Shown: positions 26,091-34,991, counted from the stretch's first letter. The stretch is DNA of 64,000 nucleotides from Saccharopolyspora ipomoeae (GCF_029952525.1 NZ_JASAOF010000013.1:62001-126000), one strand, 5' to 3'. Notes: generated from the sequence alone by a model not told the origin. Numbers and translations are program-made.

Positions 26091-26891
26091 GTGGCGGAGT
26101 CGAGCGGCGGCACCGGAGCCACCGAGCGCGTGGCCGACGTCCTGCTGTTGTTCACCGACGGGCCTCCCACCCTCGGCGTCAGCCAGGTGGCCCGGGAGCT
26201 GGACCTGTCCAAGGCCGTGGTCCACCGCATCCTGCAGTCGCTGACCAGCAGGAACCTGATCGCCTACGACCCGGAGACCCGCGAGTACCGGCTCGGGCCC
26301 GCCGCCGCGGCGCTGGGCAGCCGGGCGCTGCGCGACTCCGACCTGCGCGCGGCGGCCCTGCCGTTCCTGGCCGAGCTGCGCGACAAGCTGCACGAGACCG
26401 TCACCATCAGCGCCAAGGTGCACGGCGGCCGCGTCTACCTCGACCAGGTCGTCGGCACCCACGAGATCACCATGTCGGTCGAGCTCGGCAAGCGGTTCCC
26501 GCTGCACGCCGGCTCGTCCGGCAAGTGCGTGCTCGCCCACTGCGACCCCGACGAGGTCGACCGGCTGCTCTCCGGCGACCTCCTCGCGCTCACCCCCAAC
26601 ACCCCGACCGACCCGGAAGCCCTGCGCGCCGAGCTCGCCCGCATCCGCGAGCGCGGCTACGCCGCCTCGGCCGGTGAGCGCCAGGGCGACGCCGGATCGG
26701 TCGCCGTTGCCGTGTTCGGCCCGGTCGGGGTCGTCGGCGCGGTGTCGGTGTGCGGACCGCGTTTCCGGGTCACCGAGGAGTTCGTCGCCGCCACCGCCCC
26801 GCAGCTGATCGAGACCGCCGACCGGATCACCGCTCGACTCGGCGGCACCGCACCCGCGCGCGCCGTCGCCACCACCGGAAGGACGACATGA
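26091..26891 (+). CDS. IclR-family transcriptional regulator of the catabolic island
   Basis: A 266-residue regulator. The N-terminal winged helix is visible in ATERVADVLLLFTDGPPTLG and VARELDLSKAVVHRILQSL. The effector domain has VTISAKVHGGRVYLDQVVG and HAGSSGKCVLAHCDPDEV, the usual IclR ligand-pocket landmarks, followed by GYAASAGERQGDAGSVAVAVF. IclR proteins often sense aromatic or aliphatic organic acids and act as activator or repressor of adjacent catabolic genes. GTG start with GAGGAG six bases upstream. It overlaps the CoA-transferase by four bases (ATGA), so regulator and enzymes share one message. Confidence 0.93.
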   Translation: MAESSGGTGATERVADVLLLFTDGPPTLGVSQVARELDLSKAVVHRILQSLTSRNLIAYDPETREYRLGPAAAALGSRALRDSDLRAAALPFLAELRDKLHETVTISAKVHGGRVYLDQVVGTHEITMSVELGKRFPLHAGSSGKCVLAHCDPDEVDRLLSGDLLALTPNTPTDPEALRAELARIRERGYAASAGERQGDAGSVAVAVFGPVGVVGAVSVCGPRFRVTEEFVAATAPQLIETADRITARLGGTAPARAVATTGRTT

Positions 26892-28084
26892 GCCACGACC
26901 ACCCGGCCGCGCTGGGGGGCCTGAAGGTCCTCGACGCCTCCACCCTGTTCGCGGGCCCGCTGGCCGCCACGCTGCTCGGCGACCACGGAGCCGACGTCAT
27001 CAAGATCGAGCACCCGCGCGGCGACCCGGCCCGCACCCACGGCTCGCAGAAGGACGGCGTCGGCCTCTGGTGGAAGATGCTGGCCCGCAACAAGCGCGCG
27101 ATCACCCTCGTGCTGTCCACCCCGCGCGGCCGCGAGCTGTTCCTCGACCTGGCCGCCGACGCCGACGTGGTCATCGAGAACTTCCGGCCCGGGACCCTGG
27201 AGCGCTGGGGCCTGGGCTGGGAGGAGCTGTCGGCCCGCAACCCCGAGCTGGTGCTGGCTCGGGTCACCGGCTTCGGCCAGACCGGCCCCTACTCCAGCCG
27301 CCCCGGGTTCGGGACGCTGGCCGAGGCGATGAGCGGGTTCGCCGCCATGACCGGTGAGCCCGACGGTCCGCCCACCCTGCCGCCGTTCGGCCTCGCCGAC
27401 GGCGTGGCCGCGCTGACCACGGCGTTCGCCATCATGACCGCGCTGCGCGCCCGCGAGACCACCGGCCGCGGGCAGGTCGTGGACACCGCGATCATCGAAC
27501 CGCTGCTGCACCTGCTCGGCCCCGGCTTGATCGCCTACGACCAGCTCGGCGTGCTGCAGCCGCGCACCGGCAACCGCTCCACCAACAACGCCCCGCGCAA
27601 CACCTACCAGTGCGCCGACGGCCAGTGGGTGGCCGTGTCCACCAGCGCCCACTCCATCGCCGAACGCGTGATGCGGCTGGTCGGCGCGCCCGAGCTGATC
27701 GACGAGCCCTGGTTCGCCAGCGGCGCGAGCAGGGCCGAGCACGTCGAGGAGCTCGACGCCGCCGTCGGTTCCTGGATCGCCGCCCGCAACCGCGACGAGG
27801 TCGTCGACGCCTTCGAGAAGGCCGAGGCCGCCGTCGCACCGATCTACACCGCCGCCGACGTGCTCGCCGACCCGCACTTCAACGCCCTCGGCAGCATCGT
27901 GACCCTCGACGACGAGGAGCTGGGCCCGGTCCGGTTCCAGAACACCCCGTTCCGGCTGTCGGACACGCCCAGCCGGATCGCCACCACCGGCCCGCGCCTG
28001 GGAGCCCACACCGCCGAGGTGCTGGGCGAGCTCGGGGTCGACGCCGAGGAGCTGGAAAGCCTTCGCGCGCAGGGGGTTCTGTGA
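26888..28084 (+). CDS. CaiB/BaiF-type (class III) CoA-transferase
   Basis: A 398-residue enzyme that activates a carboxylic acid by moving CoA from a donor thioester. Landmarks are LKVLDASTLFAGPLAATLLGDHGADVIKIEHP, the Asp in FGLADGVAALTTAFAIMTAL that matches the nucleophile of the family, TGRGQVVDTAI and the C-terminal FRLSDTP. NFRPGTLERWGLGWEELSA is typical of the family. The ATG lies in the stop of iclR and its own stop overlaps the next GTG. It probably makes the CoA ester that the CitE-like lyase then cleaves. Confidence 0.93.
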   Translation: MSHDHPAALGGLKVLDASTLFAGPLAATLLGDHGADVIKIEHPRGDPARTHGSQKDGVGLWWKMLARNKRAITLVLSTPRGRELFLDLAADADVVIENFRPGTLERWGLGWEELSARNPELVLARVTGFGQTGPYSSRPGFGTLAEAMSGFAAMTGEPDGPPTLPPFGLADGVAALTTAFAIMTALRARETTGRGQVVDTAIIEPLLHLLGPGLIAYDQLGVLQPRTGNRSTNNAPRNTYQCADGQWVAVSTSAHSIAERVMRLVGAPELIDEPWFASGASRAEHVEELDAAVGSWIAARNRDEVVDAFEKAEAAVAPIYTAADVLADPHFNALGSIVTLDDEELGPVRFQNTPFRLSDTPSRIATTGPRLGAHTAEVLGELGVDAEELESLRAQGVL

Positions 28085-28977
28085 CCACCATCGGCCTGGC
28101 CCGCAGCTGGCTCTACGTCCCCGGGCACCGCGCCGACCTCGTCGGCAAGGCGCTCGACGGCCCGGCCGACGCCGTCGTGCTGGACCTGGAGGACGCGGTC
28201 CCGCCCGCGCACAAGGACCAGGCCCGCGACGTCGCGGTGCGGACCTGCCGGTCCCGGCCGGACCGGGTGTGGGTCCGCATCAACGGCGCGGGCACCGCCT
28301 GGTCCGAAGCCGACGCGGCGGCGCTGATCGGCAGCGGTGCGGCGGGAATTCGGGTTCCCAAGGCCGAATCCCCTTCCGCTGTCGCCGATCTCGCCGAGCG
28401 GACCGGGCTGGCGCTGCACCTGCTGATCGAGAGCGCCCGCGGCCTGCGCGCGGCGTTCGAGCTCGCCGAGTGCCACCCGCTGATCGCCGGGGTCTCCCCC
28501 GGCGAAACCGATCTGGCCGCCGACCTGCGGATTCGCGACCGCCGCGAACTCGCCTGGGCCCGCGCCCGGATCGTGGCCGCCAACCGCGCCGCCGGGCTGC
28601 CCAGCCCGGTCGCCAGCGTCTGGACCGACCTGTCCGACACCACCGGGCTCGCCGAGGACAGCGCCGCGCTGCGCGACGCCGGGTTCTTCGGCCGCTCGGT
28701 GATCCACCCGGGGCAGATCGACCCCGTGCACCGGACCTTCACCCCGGACCGCGACGAGGTCGAGCGAGCCCGCGCGCTCCTCGACGCGCTCGACGTCGCG
28801 GGCGACTCCGCGGCGTGGGTCGACGACCGGGGGCGCTTCGTCGACCCGGCCGTCGTCGCCGGAGCCCGCTGGGTGACCGAGCTCGCCGACGCGCTCGGCG
28901 GCTCCCCCACGAGCACGACGTCACCGCACGATCACGACGAACCGGCCGGTGCCCGGCCGGGAAGGAGCACCTCGTGA
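28081..28977 (+). CDS. CitE-like HpcH/HpaI-family acyl-CoA lyase
   Basis: A 298-residue TIM-barrel enzyme of the citrate lyase beta-subunit family. Characteristic segments are SWLYVPGH, VVLDLEDAVPPAHKDQAR, VWVRING, GIRVPKAESP, LLIESARGL, GVSPGETDLAADL and GRSVIHPGQI, with the metal-binding Glu and Asp of IESARGL and SPGETD present. Stand-alone members cleave malyl-CoA, citramalyl-CoA or similar beta-hydroxyacyl-CoA esters to acetyl-CoA or glyoxylate plus a keto acid. Paired with a CoA-transferase it suggests end-stage C-C cleavage of a hydroxy-dicarboxylate. GTG start overlapping the previous stop by four bases. Confidence 0.9.
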   Translation: MTTIGLARSWLYVPGHRADLVGKALDGPADAVVLDLEDAVPPAHKDQARDVAVRTCRSRPDRVWVRINGAGTAWSEADAAALIGSGAAGIRVPKAESPSAVADLAERTGLALHLLIESARGLRAAFELAECHPLIAGVSPGETDLAADLRIRDRRELAWARARIVAANRAAGLPSPVASVWTDLSDTTGLAEDSAALRDAGFFGRSVIHPGQIDPVHRTFTPDRDEVERARALLDALDVAGDSAAWVDDRGRFVDPAVVAGARWVTELADALGGSPTSTTSPHDHDEPAGARPGRSTS

Positions 28978-29801
28978 CCACCACCTCCGCAGGCCCCGAC
29001 CTGCTCGACGCCGTCCGGGCCGGGACCCGGGTCATCGAGCTCGGCCACCCGCTCTACACCGGCATGGCAGGTTCGCCGAACCACCCGGGCTTCCGGATGA
29101 CGCTGGAGCGCCGCCACGGCGACGCGATCCGCCCCGACGGCGGCTCGGCGTCCAACGAGGTCATCGTCACCGGCGGGCACACCGGCACCCACGTCGACGC
29201 CCTCGCCCACGTCAGCCACGACGGGCTGCTGCACGGCGGCGTCGACGCCGCCGAGTCCCAGCGCGGCGGCAAGCACACCGTGCACGGCGCCGAGACCATC
29301 CCGCCGATGGTCACCCGGGGCGTGTTCCTCGACGTCGCCGCGGTGCGCGGCGTCGACGTCCTCGAACCCGGCTACGGCGTCACCGCCGAGGACCTGGCCC
29401 GCGCCGCCGAGCGCGCCGGGGCCGAGCCCGGCGCGGGCGACATCGCTGTGGTGCGCACCGGCTGGGGACGGTTGTTCGGCGACGCGCAGGCCTACGTCGG
29501 CAAGGAGACCGGTGTTCCCGGCATGACCGTCGACGCCGCGCACTGGCTGGCCGAGCGGCGGATCGTGGCCACCGGCACCGACACCACCGCCTACGAGCAG
29601 ATCCCGGCCGGTGCCGGGCACCGCGTGCTGCCGGTGCACCGGGTCCTGCTGGTCGAGCACGGCATCCACATCGTCGAGCACATGGCCTGCGAGGACGCGG
29701 CCGAGGCCGGGATCGGCGAGTTCCTGGCCGTGTTCGCCCCGCTGCGCATCGTCGGCGCCACCGGCGCCCCGGTCCGCCCGCTGGCGGTGGTCCCGGCATG
29801 A
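28974..29801 (+). CDS. Cyclase-family metal hydrolase (kynurenine formamidase-like)
   Basis: A 275-residue protein with the HTGTHVDALAHV motif, the metal site (HxGTHxDxxxH) of the cyclase/kynurenine formamidase/isatin hydrolase family, followed by GVFLDVAAVRGVDVL and the C-terminal VHRVLLVEHGIHIVEHM. Family members hydrolyse amides, formamides, lactams or lactones. Here it could open or deamidate an intermediate that follows the hydantoinase step. The GTG start overlaps the previous stop (GTGA), with GAAGGAG upstream. Confidence 0.9.
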   Translation: MTTTSAGPDLLDAVRAGTRVIELGHPLYTGMAGSPNHPGFRMTLERRHGDAIRPDGGSASNEVIVTGGHTGTHVDALAHVSHDGLLHGGVDAAESQRGGKHTVHGAETIPPMVTRGVFLDVAAVRGVDVLEPGYGVTAEDLARAAERAGAEPGAGDIAVVRTGWGRLFGDAQAYVGKETGVPGMTVDAAHWLAERRIVATGTDTTAYEQIPAGAGHRVLPVHRVLLVEHGIHIVEHMACEDAAEAGIGEFLAVFAPLRIVGATGAPVRPLAVVPA

Positions 29802-31201
29802 CGACTCCCGCGCAACGCATCGGCGAGGTCGGCGCCCGGCTGGCGACCGAGGGCGTCGACGACGTCCTGGCCGACGACCTGGTCCGGCGCATCGTCGACG
29901 TCGTCGGCAACTCGCTGGCCGCCACCCGCGAGGAACCCGCCCGCATCGCCGGCGCCGTGGCCACCGAGTGGGGCGGAGCCCCGCAGGCCACCGGAATCGG
30001 CATGGGACAACGGCTCCCGGCCCCGTCGGCGGCCCTGGTGAACGGAACCCTGGCGCACAGCCTCGATTTCGACGACACCCACCTGCCGTCGGTGCTGCAC
30101 CCGTCGGCCGCCGTCGTCCCCGCCGCGCTGGCCACCGCCGAGCGCACCGGCGCGGGCGGCGCGGCGCTGCTGGCCGCCGCCGCGATGGGCATCGAGGTGA
30201 CCTGCCGCCTGGGCATGGCCGGTTACGACGAGGAGCTCGGCAACTCGGTGTTCTTCGAGCACGGTCAGCACGCGACGGCGATCTGCGGCGCGGTCGGGGC
30301 GGCGGTGGCCTCCGGCATGCTGCAGGGGCTCGACGCCGAGCAGCTGACCTCGGTGATCGGCATCGCCGCCAGCATGGGCGCCGGGGTCATCGAGGCCAAC
30401 CGCACCGGCGGCACGATCAAGCGGGTGCACTGCGGCTGGGCCGCGCACGCGGGCGTCGCCGCCGCCGACCTGGCCAGGCACGGCCTGACCGGGCCGCCCA
30501 CGGTCGTCGAGGGGCGGTTCGGGTTCCTGCGCGCCTTCTGCGGCGAGCGGACCCACCCGGAGCGCGTCACCGAGGGCCTCGGCGAGCGGTGGGAGACGAC
30601 CGGGGTGTTCTTCAAGCCCTACCCGTGCAACCACTTCACGCACGCGGGCGTGGACGCGGCGCTGCGGCTGCGCGAGCGCGGCGTCACCGCCGACCAGGTC
30701 CGGGAGCTGGTGCTCGGCGTTCCGGCCCCCGTGATGCGCACGATCGCCGAACCCGCCGAGGAGAAGCGGCGGCCCCGCTCCGGCTACCACGCGGCGTTCT
30801 CGGGCCCTTACACCGTTGCGGCGGCGCTGCTCGGCGGCGGCGGGCTGGGCGTGTTCCACGAGGACTTCACCGACGCCGCCGCGGCCGACCCGGCGCGCCT
30901 GGACCTGGCCGGGCGGGTGCGGGTCGTCGCCGACGACGAGGCCACCGCCGGATTCCCGCGCCAGTTCCCCGCGGTCCTCACCGCCGAGCTCACCGACGGC
31001 ACGACGGTGACCGAGCGGATCCGCGAGAACCGGGGCGGCCCGCAACGCCCCCTGTCGGCCGACGAGCTCGCGGCCAAGTTCACCGGCAACGCCGAACGCG
31101 CGGTCGGACCCGACCGCGCCGCCGAGATCGTGGCCTCGCTCTGGACCCTCCGCGAGGACCGTCCCGTCACCGAGGTGATGTCCGGGCTGCACACCCCGTG
31201 A
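29798..31201 (+). CDS. MmgE/PrpD-family protein (copy 2)
   Basis: A 467-residue member of the same family as the gene at 20375 but only distantly similar to it. Landmarks are LVNGTLAHSLDFDDTHLPSV, HPSAAVVPAALATAERTG, GRFGFLRAFCGE and GVFFKPYPCNHFTHAGVDAAL. It closes the right operon and is followed by a strong terminator. Family activities include dehydration of methylcitrate and decarboxylation of cis-aconitate to itaconate, so a hydratase, dehydratase or decarboxylase step next to the CoA-transferase and lyase is plausible. Confidence 0.9.
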   Translation: MTTPAQRIGEVGARLATEGVDDVLADDLVRRIVDVVGNSLAATREEPARIAGAVATEWGGAPQATGIGMGQRLPAPSAALVNGTLAHSLDFDDTHLPSVLHPSAAVVPAALATAERTGAGGAALLAAAAMGIEVTCRLGMAGYDEELGNSVFFEHGQHATAICGAVGAAVASGMLQGLDAEQLTSVIGIAASMGAGVIEANRTGGTIKRVHCGWAAHAGVAAADLARHGLTGPPTVVEGRFGFLRAFCGERTHPERVTEGLGERWETTGVFFKPYPCNHFTHAGVDAALRLRERGVTADQVRELVLGVPAPVMRTIAEPAEEKRRPRSGYHAAFSGPYTVAAALLGGGGLGVFHEDFTDAAAADPARLDLAGRVRVVADDEATAGFPRQFPAVLTAELTDGTTVTERIRENRGGPQRPLSADELAAKFTGNAERAVGPDRAAEIVASLWTLREDRPVTEVMSGLHTP

Positions 31202-31211
31202 CCCGCGTTCC

Positions 31212-31250
31212 CGGAGGCCGGCCCCGTCCCCCGACCGGGGCCGGCCTCCG
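31212..31250 (+). terminator. Strong terminator closing the right catabolic operon
   Basis: A 15-bp stem, the main arm being GGAGGCCGGCCCCG with a perfect complement, with a loop of about nine bases, 10 bases after the PrpD copy 2 stop codon. Confidence 0.85.
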
Positions 31251-31337
31251 CGGGCACCCGAGAACCGTGATGACCGGGAAAAACCCGCCCGCACCCGTTC
31301 TCGCAGCTCAACCCCGCCACCTGGGAAAAATCCGGTA

Positions 31338-31378
31338 AACATCGGAACTTTCCCACCCGGGCCGGAACCCCCGATGTT
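31338..31378 (-). terminator. Possible terminator after the nitroreductase gene
   Basis: AACATCGG and CCGATGTT form an eight-base stem around a 25-base loop, 18 bases past the stop codon of the gene at 31397. The loop is long, so this may equally be a protein site. Confidence 0.35.
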
Positions 31379-31396
31379 AGACCGGTGTGCGGTGGA

Positions 31397-32014
31397 TCAG
31401 TAGTCGAACTGCGGGTCTTCGGTGCGGCTGCGCTTGAGCTCGAAGAAGTACGGGTAGCTGGCCATGGCGACCGCGCCGTCGAAGATCTTGGCGGCCTCCT
31501 CGCCCTTCGGGACCCGGGTGATGACCGGGCCGAAGAAGGCGACGCCGTCGACGTGCAGGGTGGGCGTGCCGACCTCGTCGCCGACCGGGTCCATGCCCTG
31601 GTGGTGGCTGGTCCGCAGCTCCTCGTCGTACTCGGTGCTGTGCGCGGCCTGCGCGAGCTCGGCGGGCAGCCCGACCTCGGCCAGCGCGCCCTCGATCGCC
31701 TCGTCGAAGTCCTTGATGCCCCGGTCGTGGATGCGCTGGCCCAGCGCGGTGTACAGCGGCGAGAGGACCTCGTCGCCGTGGTGCTTGGCCGCGGCGATGC
31801 ACACGCGCACCGGGCCCCAGCCGCGCTTCATCAGGTCCAGGTACTGCTCGGGAAGGTCGCGGCCCTCGTTGAGCACGGCCAGGCTCATCACGCGGAAGCT
31901 CAGGTCGATGTCGCGGACCTTCTCGACCTCCAGGATCCAGCGCGAGGAGACCCAGGCGAACGGGCACAGCGGGTCGAAGTAGAAGTCCACCTTGGGGCGG
32001 GCAGCGGCGGTCAT
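31397..32014 (-). CDS. DsbA-family mycothiol-dependent nitroreductase (Rv2466c-like)
   Basis: A 205-residue thioredoxin-fold protein with a helical insert. [76 protein letters not shown] and [19 protein letters not shown] follow M. tuberculosis Rv2466c closely as I remember it. That protein is a SigH-regulated mycothiol-dependent nitroreductase with a CPWC site. Here the site is C17-P-F-A20: the first Cys is kept and the resolving Cys is Ala, so the protein must work by a one-Cys mechanism with mycothiol. Start at the second Met, with GGAGG five bases upstream. A SigR-like promoter lies upstream. Confidence 0.92.
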   Translation of the reverse strand: MTAAARPKVDFYFDPLCPFAWVSSRWILEVEKVRDIDLSFRVMSLAVLNEGRDLPEQYLDLMKRGWGPVRVCIAAAKHHGDEVLSPLYTALGQRIHDRGIKDFDEAIEGALAEVGLPAELAQAAHSTEYDEELRTSHHQGMDPVGDEVGTPTLHVDGVAFFGPVITRVPKGEEAAKIFDGAVAMASYPYFFELKRSRTEDPQFDY

Positions 32015-32091
32015 CCGTGCCTCCATCAGTCGAAGTCGGGCAGGTGCCTGGGCGCAGCACCACGTCTGGGGCGCGGCGGCCCCGAAGTAGT

Positions 32092-32117
32092 AACCACGCC
32101 GCGGCCGATTGTCTTCC
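32092..32117 (-). promoter_or_regulatory. SigR/SigH-type promoter of the nitroreductase gene
   Basis: On the minus strand GGAAG and GTT are separated by exactly 18 bases, close to the GGAAT-N18-GTT consensus of the thiol-oxidative-stress sigma factors SigR (Streptomyces) and SigH (mycobacteria). It lies about 80 bases upstream of the start codon. The match fits the known regulation of the mycobacterial orthologue. Confidence 0.55.
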
Positions 32118-32247
32118 CGGCGCCTCCGACACGCCGATGATCGCGGAGGTGCGTGCCCGGGAGCGCGACTCCGGCCCGACGTGATTTGATGCCTGCGCCG
32201 GGCATCCACACCGGCCATGACCGTCCCTACGAACTACGAGGTGATCC

Positions 32248-34821
32248 GTGGCACCGCCGAACCTCACCCGCGAACAGGCCGAGCAGCGCGCCGCGTTGCT
32301 GGAGGTCCAGTCCTATGTGATCGAACTGGACCTCTCCGCCGGCGCGGGCGGTGTGGAAGTGGAGACCTTCGGTTCCACGACCACGGTTCGCTTCCGCAGC
32401 AACCAGCCCGGCGCCGACACCTGGATCGACCTGGTGGCCGACGAGGTGCGCAGCGCGGTGCTCAACGGCGTCGAGCTCGACGTCTCCGACTACGACGAGT
32501 CGACCGGCATCCGCCTGCCCGGCCTGGCAGCCGAGAACGAACTCGTGGTGCGCGCGAACTGCGCCTACACGAACACCGGTGAAGGTCTGCACCGCTTCAT
32601 CGACCCCGTCGACGGAGCCGTCTACCTCTACAGCCAGTTCGAGACCGCCGACGCGAAGCGGATGTTCACCTGCTTCGACCAGCCCGACCTGAAGGCGACC
32701 TACCAGATCACGGTCGACGCCCCGGGCGACTGGAAGGTCATCTCCAACGCCGCCGGTGAGATCACCGAGACTGACTCGGGCAAGCGCCACGTCTTCGACA
32801 CCACCAGGCCGATGTCGACCTACCTGGTCGCGCTGGTCGCCGGCCCCTACGCCGAGTGGCGCGACGAGTTCCCCGGCGAGGACGGCCAGGACCCGATCCC
32901 GCTGGGCATCTACTGCCGCGCCTCGCTGGCCGAACACCTCGACGCCGAGCGGCTGTTCACCGAGACCAAGCAGGGATTCGGCTTCTACCACAAGGCGTTC
33001 GGCGTCCCGTACCCGTTCGGCAAGTACGACCAGTGCTTCGTGCCGGAGTTCAACGCGGGCGCCATGGAGAACGCCGGGTGCGTGACCTTCCTGGAGGACT
33101 ACGTCTTCCGGTCGAAGGTGACCGGCTACCTCTACGAGCGCCGCGCCGAGACCGTGCTGCACGAGATGGCGCACATGTGGTTCGGCGACCTGGTCACCAT
33201 GCGCTGGTGGAACGACCTGTGGCTCAACGAGTCCTTCGCGACCTGGGCCAGCGTCCTCGCCCAGGTCGGCGCCACCGAGTACGACGCCGCCTGGACGACC
33301 TTCGCCAGCGTCGAGAAGTCCTGGGCCTACCGCCAGGACCAGCTGCCCTCGACGCACCCGGTCGCCGCCGACATCCCGGACCTGCAGGCCGTTGAGGTCA
33401 ACTTCGACGGCATCACCTACGCCAAGGGCGCCTCGGTGCTCAAGCAGCTGGTCGCCTACGTGGGTCTGGACAACTTCCTGGCCGGGCTGCGGGTCTACTT
33501 CGACCGGCACGCCTGGAGCAACGCCACCCTCGACGACCTGCTCAAGGCGCTGGAGGAGGCCTCCGGCCGGGACCTGTCCTGGTGGAGCGCGCAGTGGCTG
33601 GAGACCACCGGCCTGAACATGCTGCGCCCGCGCTTCAGCACCGACGACGAGGGCCGGTTCACCCAGTTCTCGGTGGTGCAGAACGGGGCCCGGCCCGGTG
33701 CCGGTGAGCTGCGCACGCACCGCCTCGCGATCGGCATCTACGACGACGAGAACCGCAAGCTGGTGCGCAGGCACCGCGTCGAGCTCGACGTCTCCGGCGA
33801 GGTCACCGAGGTCCCGGACCTGGTCGGCGTGCACCGCGGCAAGCTGGTGCTGGTCAACGACGACGACCTGACCTACTGCTCGCTGCGCTTCGACCCCGAG
33901 TCGCTGGCCACGCTGGTGGACCGGATCGGCGACATCGACGAGTCGCTGCCGCGCGCGCTGTGCTGGTCCACGGCGTGGGAGATGACCCGCGAGGCCGAGC
34001 TCAAGGCCCGCGACTTCGTGACCCTGGTGCTGGGCGCCTCGGCCGAGGCCGGCATCGGCGCGGAGAGCCAGATCGGCGTGGTGCAGCGGGTGCTGCTGCA
34101 GACGCAGACCGCGCTGAACTCCTACGCGGACCCGTCCTGGCAGCCCGAGGGCTGGCGCCGGTTCAGCTCCCGGCTGTTCGAGCTGGCCCGCGCCGCGGCG
34201 CCCGGTTCGGACCACCAGCTGGCGTTCGTCAACTCGCTGACCGGGTCGGTGCTCTCCGACGAGCAGGTCGACGAGCTGCGCGGCTGGCTGGACGGCTCGG
34301 CCCCGCTGCCGGGTCTGACGGTCGACACCGATCTGCGCTGGGGTCTGCTGCAGGCGCTGGTCGCGCACGGCGCGGCCGGTGAGGCGGAGATCGACGCGGA
34401 GCTGGAGTCCGACCAGACCGCGACCGGCCGCCGCCGCGCCGAGCGGGCCCGGGCCCTGATCCCCACCGCGGGGTCGAAGGAGAAGGCCTGGCAGCGCGCG
34501 GTGCACGACGACCAGCTGCCGAACGCGGTCAGCGACTCGATCATCGCCGGTTTCCAGCACCCGGCCCAGCGCGAGCTGCTGGCGCCGTACGTGCAGCGGT
34601 ACTTCGAGTCGATCGACGAGGTCTGGCAGCGCCGCTCCAGCGAGCGGGCTCAGCCGACGGTGATCGGCCTGTTCCCGTCCTGGGCGGTCACCGACGAGAC
34701 CGTCGCGGCCGCCGACGCGTGGCTGGCGGGCGACCGCCCGGCGGCCCTGCGCCGCCTGGTCTCGGAAGGCCGCGCGGGCATCGTCCGCGCCCTCGCCGCC
34801 CGCGAGTTCGACCGCTCCTGA
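32248..34821 (+). CDS. pepN: Aminopeptidase N (M1 family)
   Basis: An 857-residue zinc exopeptidase that removes N-terminal amino acids in the cytoplasm. GAMEN (residues 271-275) is the substrate-binding motif and H305-E-M-A-H309 with E328 in WLNESFA is the zinc site, matching HExxH-x18-E. The N-terminal saddle domain begins after LTREQAEQRAALLEVQSYVIEL and the C-terminal half is the helical ERAP1-like domain. No signal peptide is seen. GTG start with GAGGTG upstream. It is divergent from the nitroreductase gene, the order seen for Rv2466c-Rv2467 in M. tuberculosis. Confidence 0.97.
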   Translation: MAPPNLTREQAEQRAALLEVQSYVIELDLSAGAGGVEVETFGSTTTVRFRSNQPGADTWIDLVADEVRSAVLNGVELDVSDYDESTGIRLPGLAAENELVVRANCAYTNTGEGLHRFIDPVDGAVYLYSQFETADAKRMFTCFDQPDLKATYQITVDAPGDWKVISNAAGEITETDSGKRHVFDTTRPMSTYLVALVAGPYAEWRDEFPGEDGQDPIPLGIYCRASLAEHLDAERLFTETKQGFGFYHKAFGVPYPFGKYDQCFVPEFNAGAMENAGCVTFLEDYVFRSKVTGYLYERRAETVLHEMAHMWFGDLVTMRWWNDLWLNESFATWASVLAQVGATEYDAAWTTFASVEKSWAYRQDQLPSTHPVAADIPDLQAVEVNFDGITYAKGASVLKQLVAYVGLDNFLAGLRVYFDRHAWSNATLDDLLKALEEASGRDLSWWSAQWLETTGLNMLRPRFSTDDEGRFTQFSVVQNGARPGAGELRTHRLAIGIYDDENRKLVRRHRVELDVSGEVTEVPDLVGVHRGKLVLVNDDDLTYCSLRFDPESLATLVDRIGDIDESLPRALCWSTAWEMTREAELKARDFVTLVLGASAEAGIGAESQIGVVQRVLLQTQTALNSYADPSWQPEGWRRFSSRLFELARAAAPGSDHQLAFVNSLTGSVLSDEQVDELRGWLDGSAPLPGLTVDTDLRWGLLQALVAHGAAGEAEIDAELESDQTATGRRRAERARALIPTAGSKEKAWQRAVHDDQLPNAVSDSIIAGFQHPAQRELLAPYVQRYFESIDEVWQRRSSERAQPTVIGLFPSWAVTDETVAAADAWLAGDRPAALRRLVSEGRAGIVRALAAREFDRS

Positions 34822-34828
34822 CACCGCG

Positions 34829-34861
34829 GGGTGGGGGAGGTTCTCAGGACTTCCCCCACCC
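34829..34861 (+). terminator. Terminator after pepN
   Basis: GGGTGGGGGA and TCCCCCACCC make a 10-bp stem with a 13-base loop, seven bases past the pepN stop. Confidence 0.8.
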
Positions 34862-34871
34862 GCACCAGGAC

Positions 34872-34891
34872 GAGGTTTTCATGAAAACTTC
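34872..34891. repeat. TTTTCATGAAAA palindrome, copy 1
   Basis: GAGGTTTTCATGAAAACTTC: the 14-base core GTTTTCATGAAAAC is identical to all other copies and the outer arm differs at one base from GAAG/CTTC. It is the first of three copies within 140 bases between pepN and the DUF5130-like gene. Confidence 0.85.
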
Positions 34892-34954
34892 GTCCCCCAC
34901 CAGAGGTGACGGTTCCACGAGAACCTTCTGGCCTCGGACGAGTGCGGGGAGATC

Positions 34955-34974
34955 GAAGTTTTCATGAAAACCTC
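34955..34974. repeat. TTTTCATGAAAA palindrome, copy 2
   Basis: GAAGTTTTCATGAAAACCTC, one arm base off the full palindrome. It is 83 bases after copy 1. Confidence 0.85.
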
Positions 34975-34991
34975 GCGTTCTCCGGTGGAGG

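Noticed and set aside
32227..34824. An 865-codon open frame antisense to pepN
   Set aside because: Its Val/Leu/Arg/Gly-rich composition without motifs is typical of a shadow frame; pepN carries all catalytic motifs.
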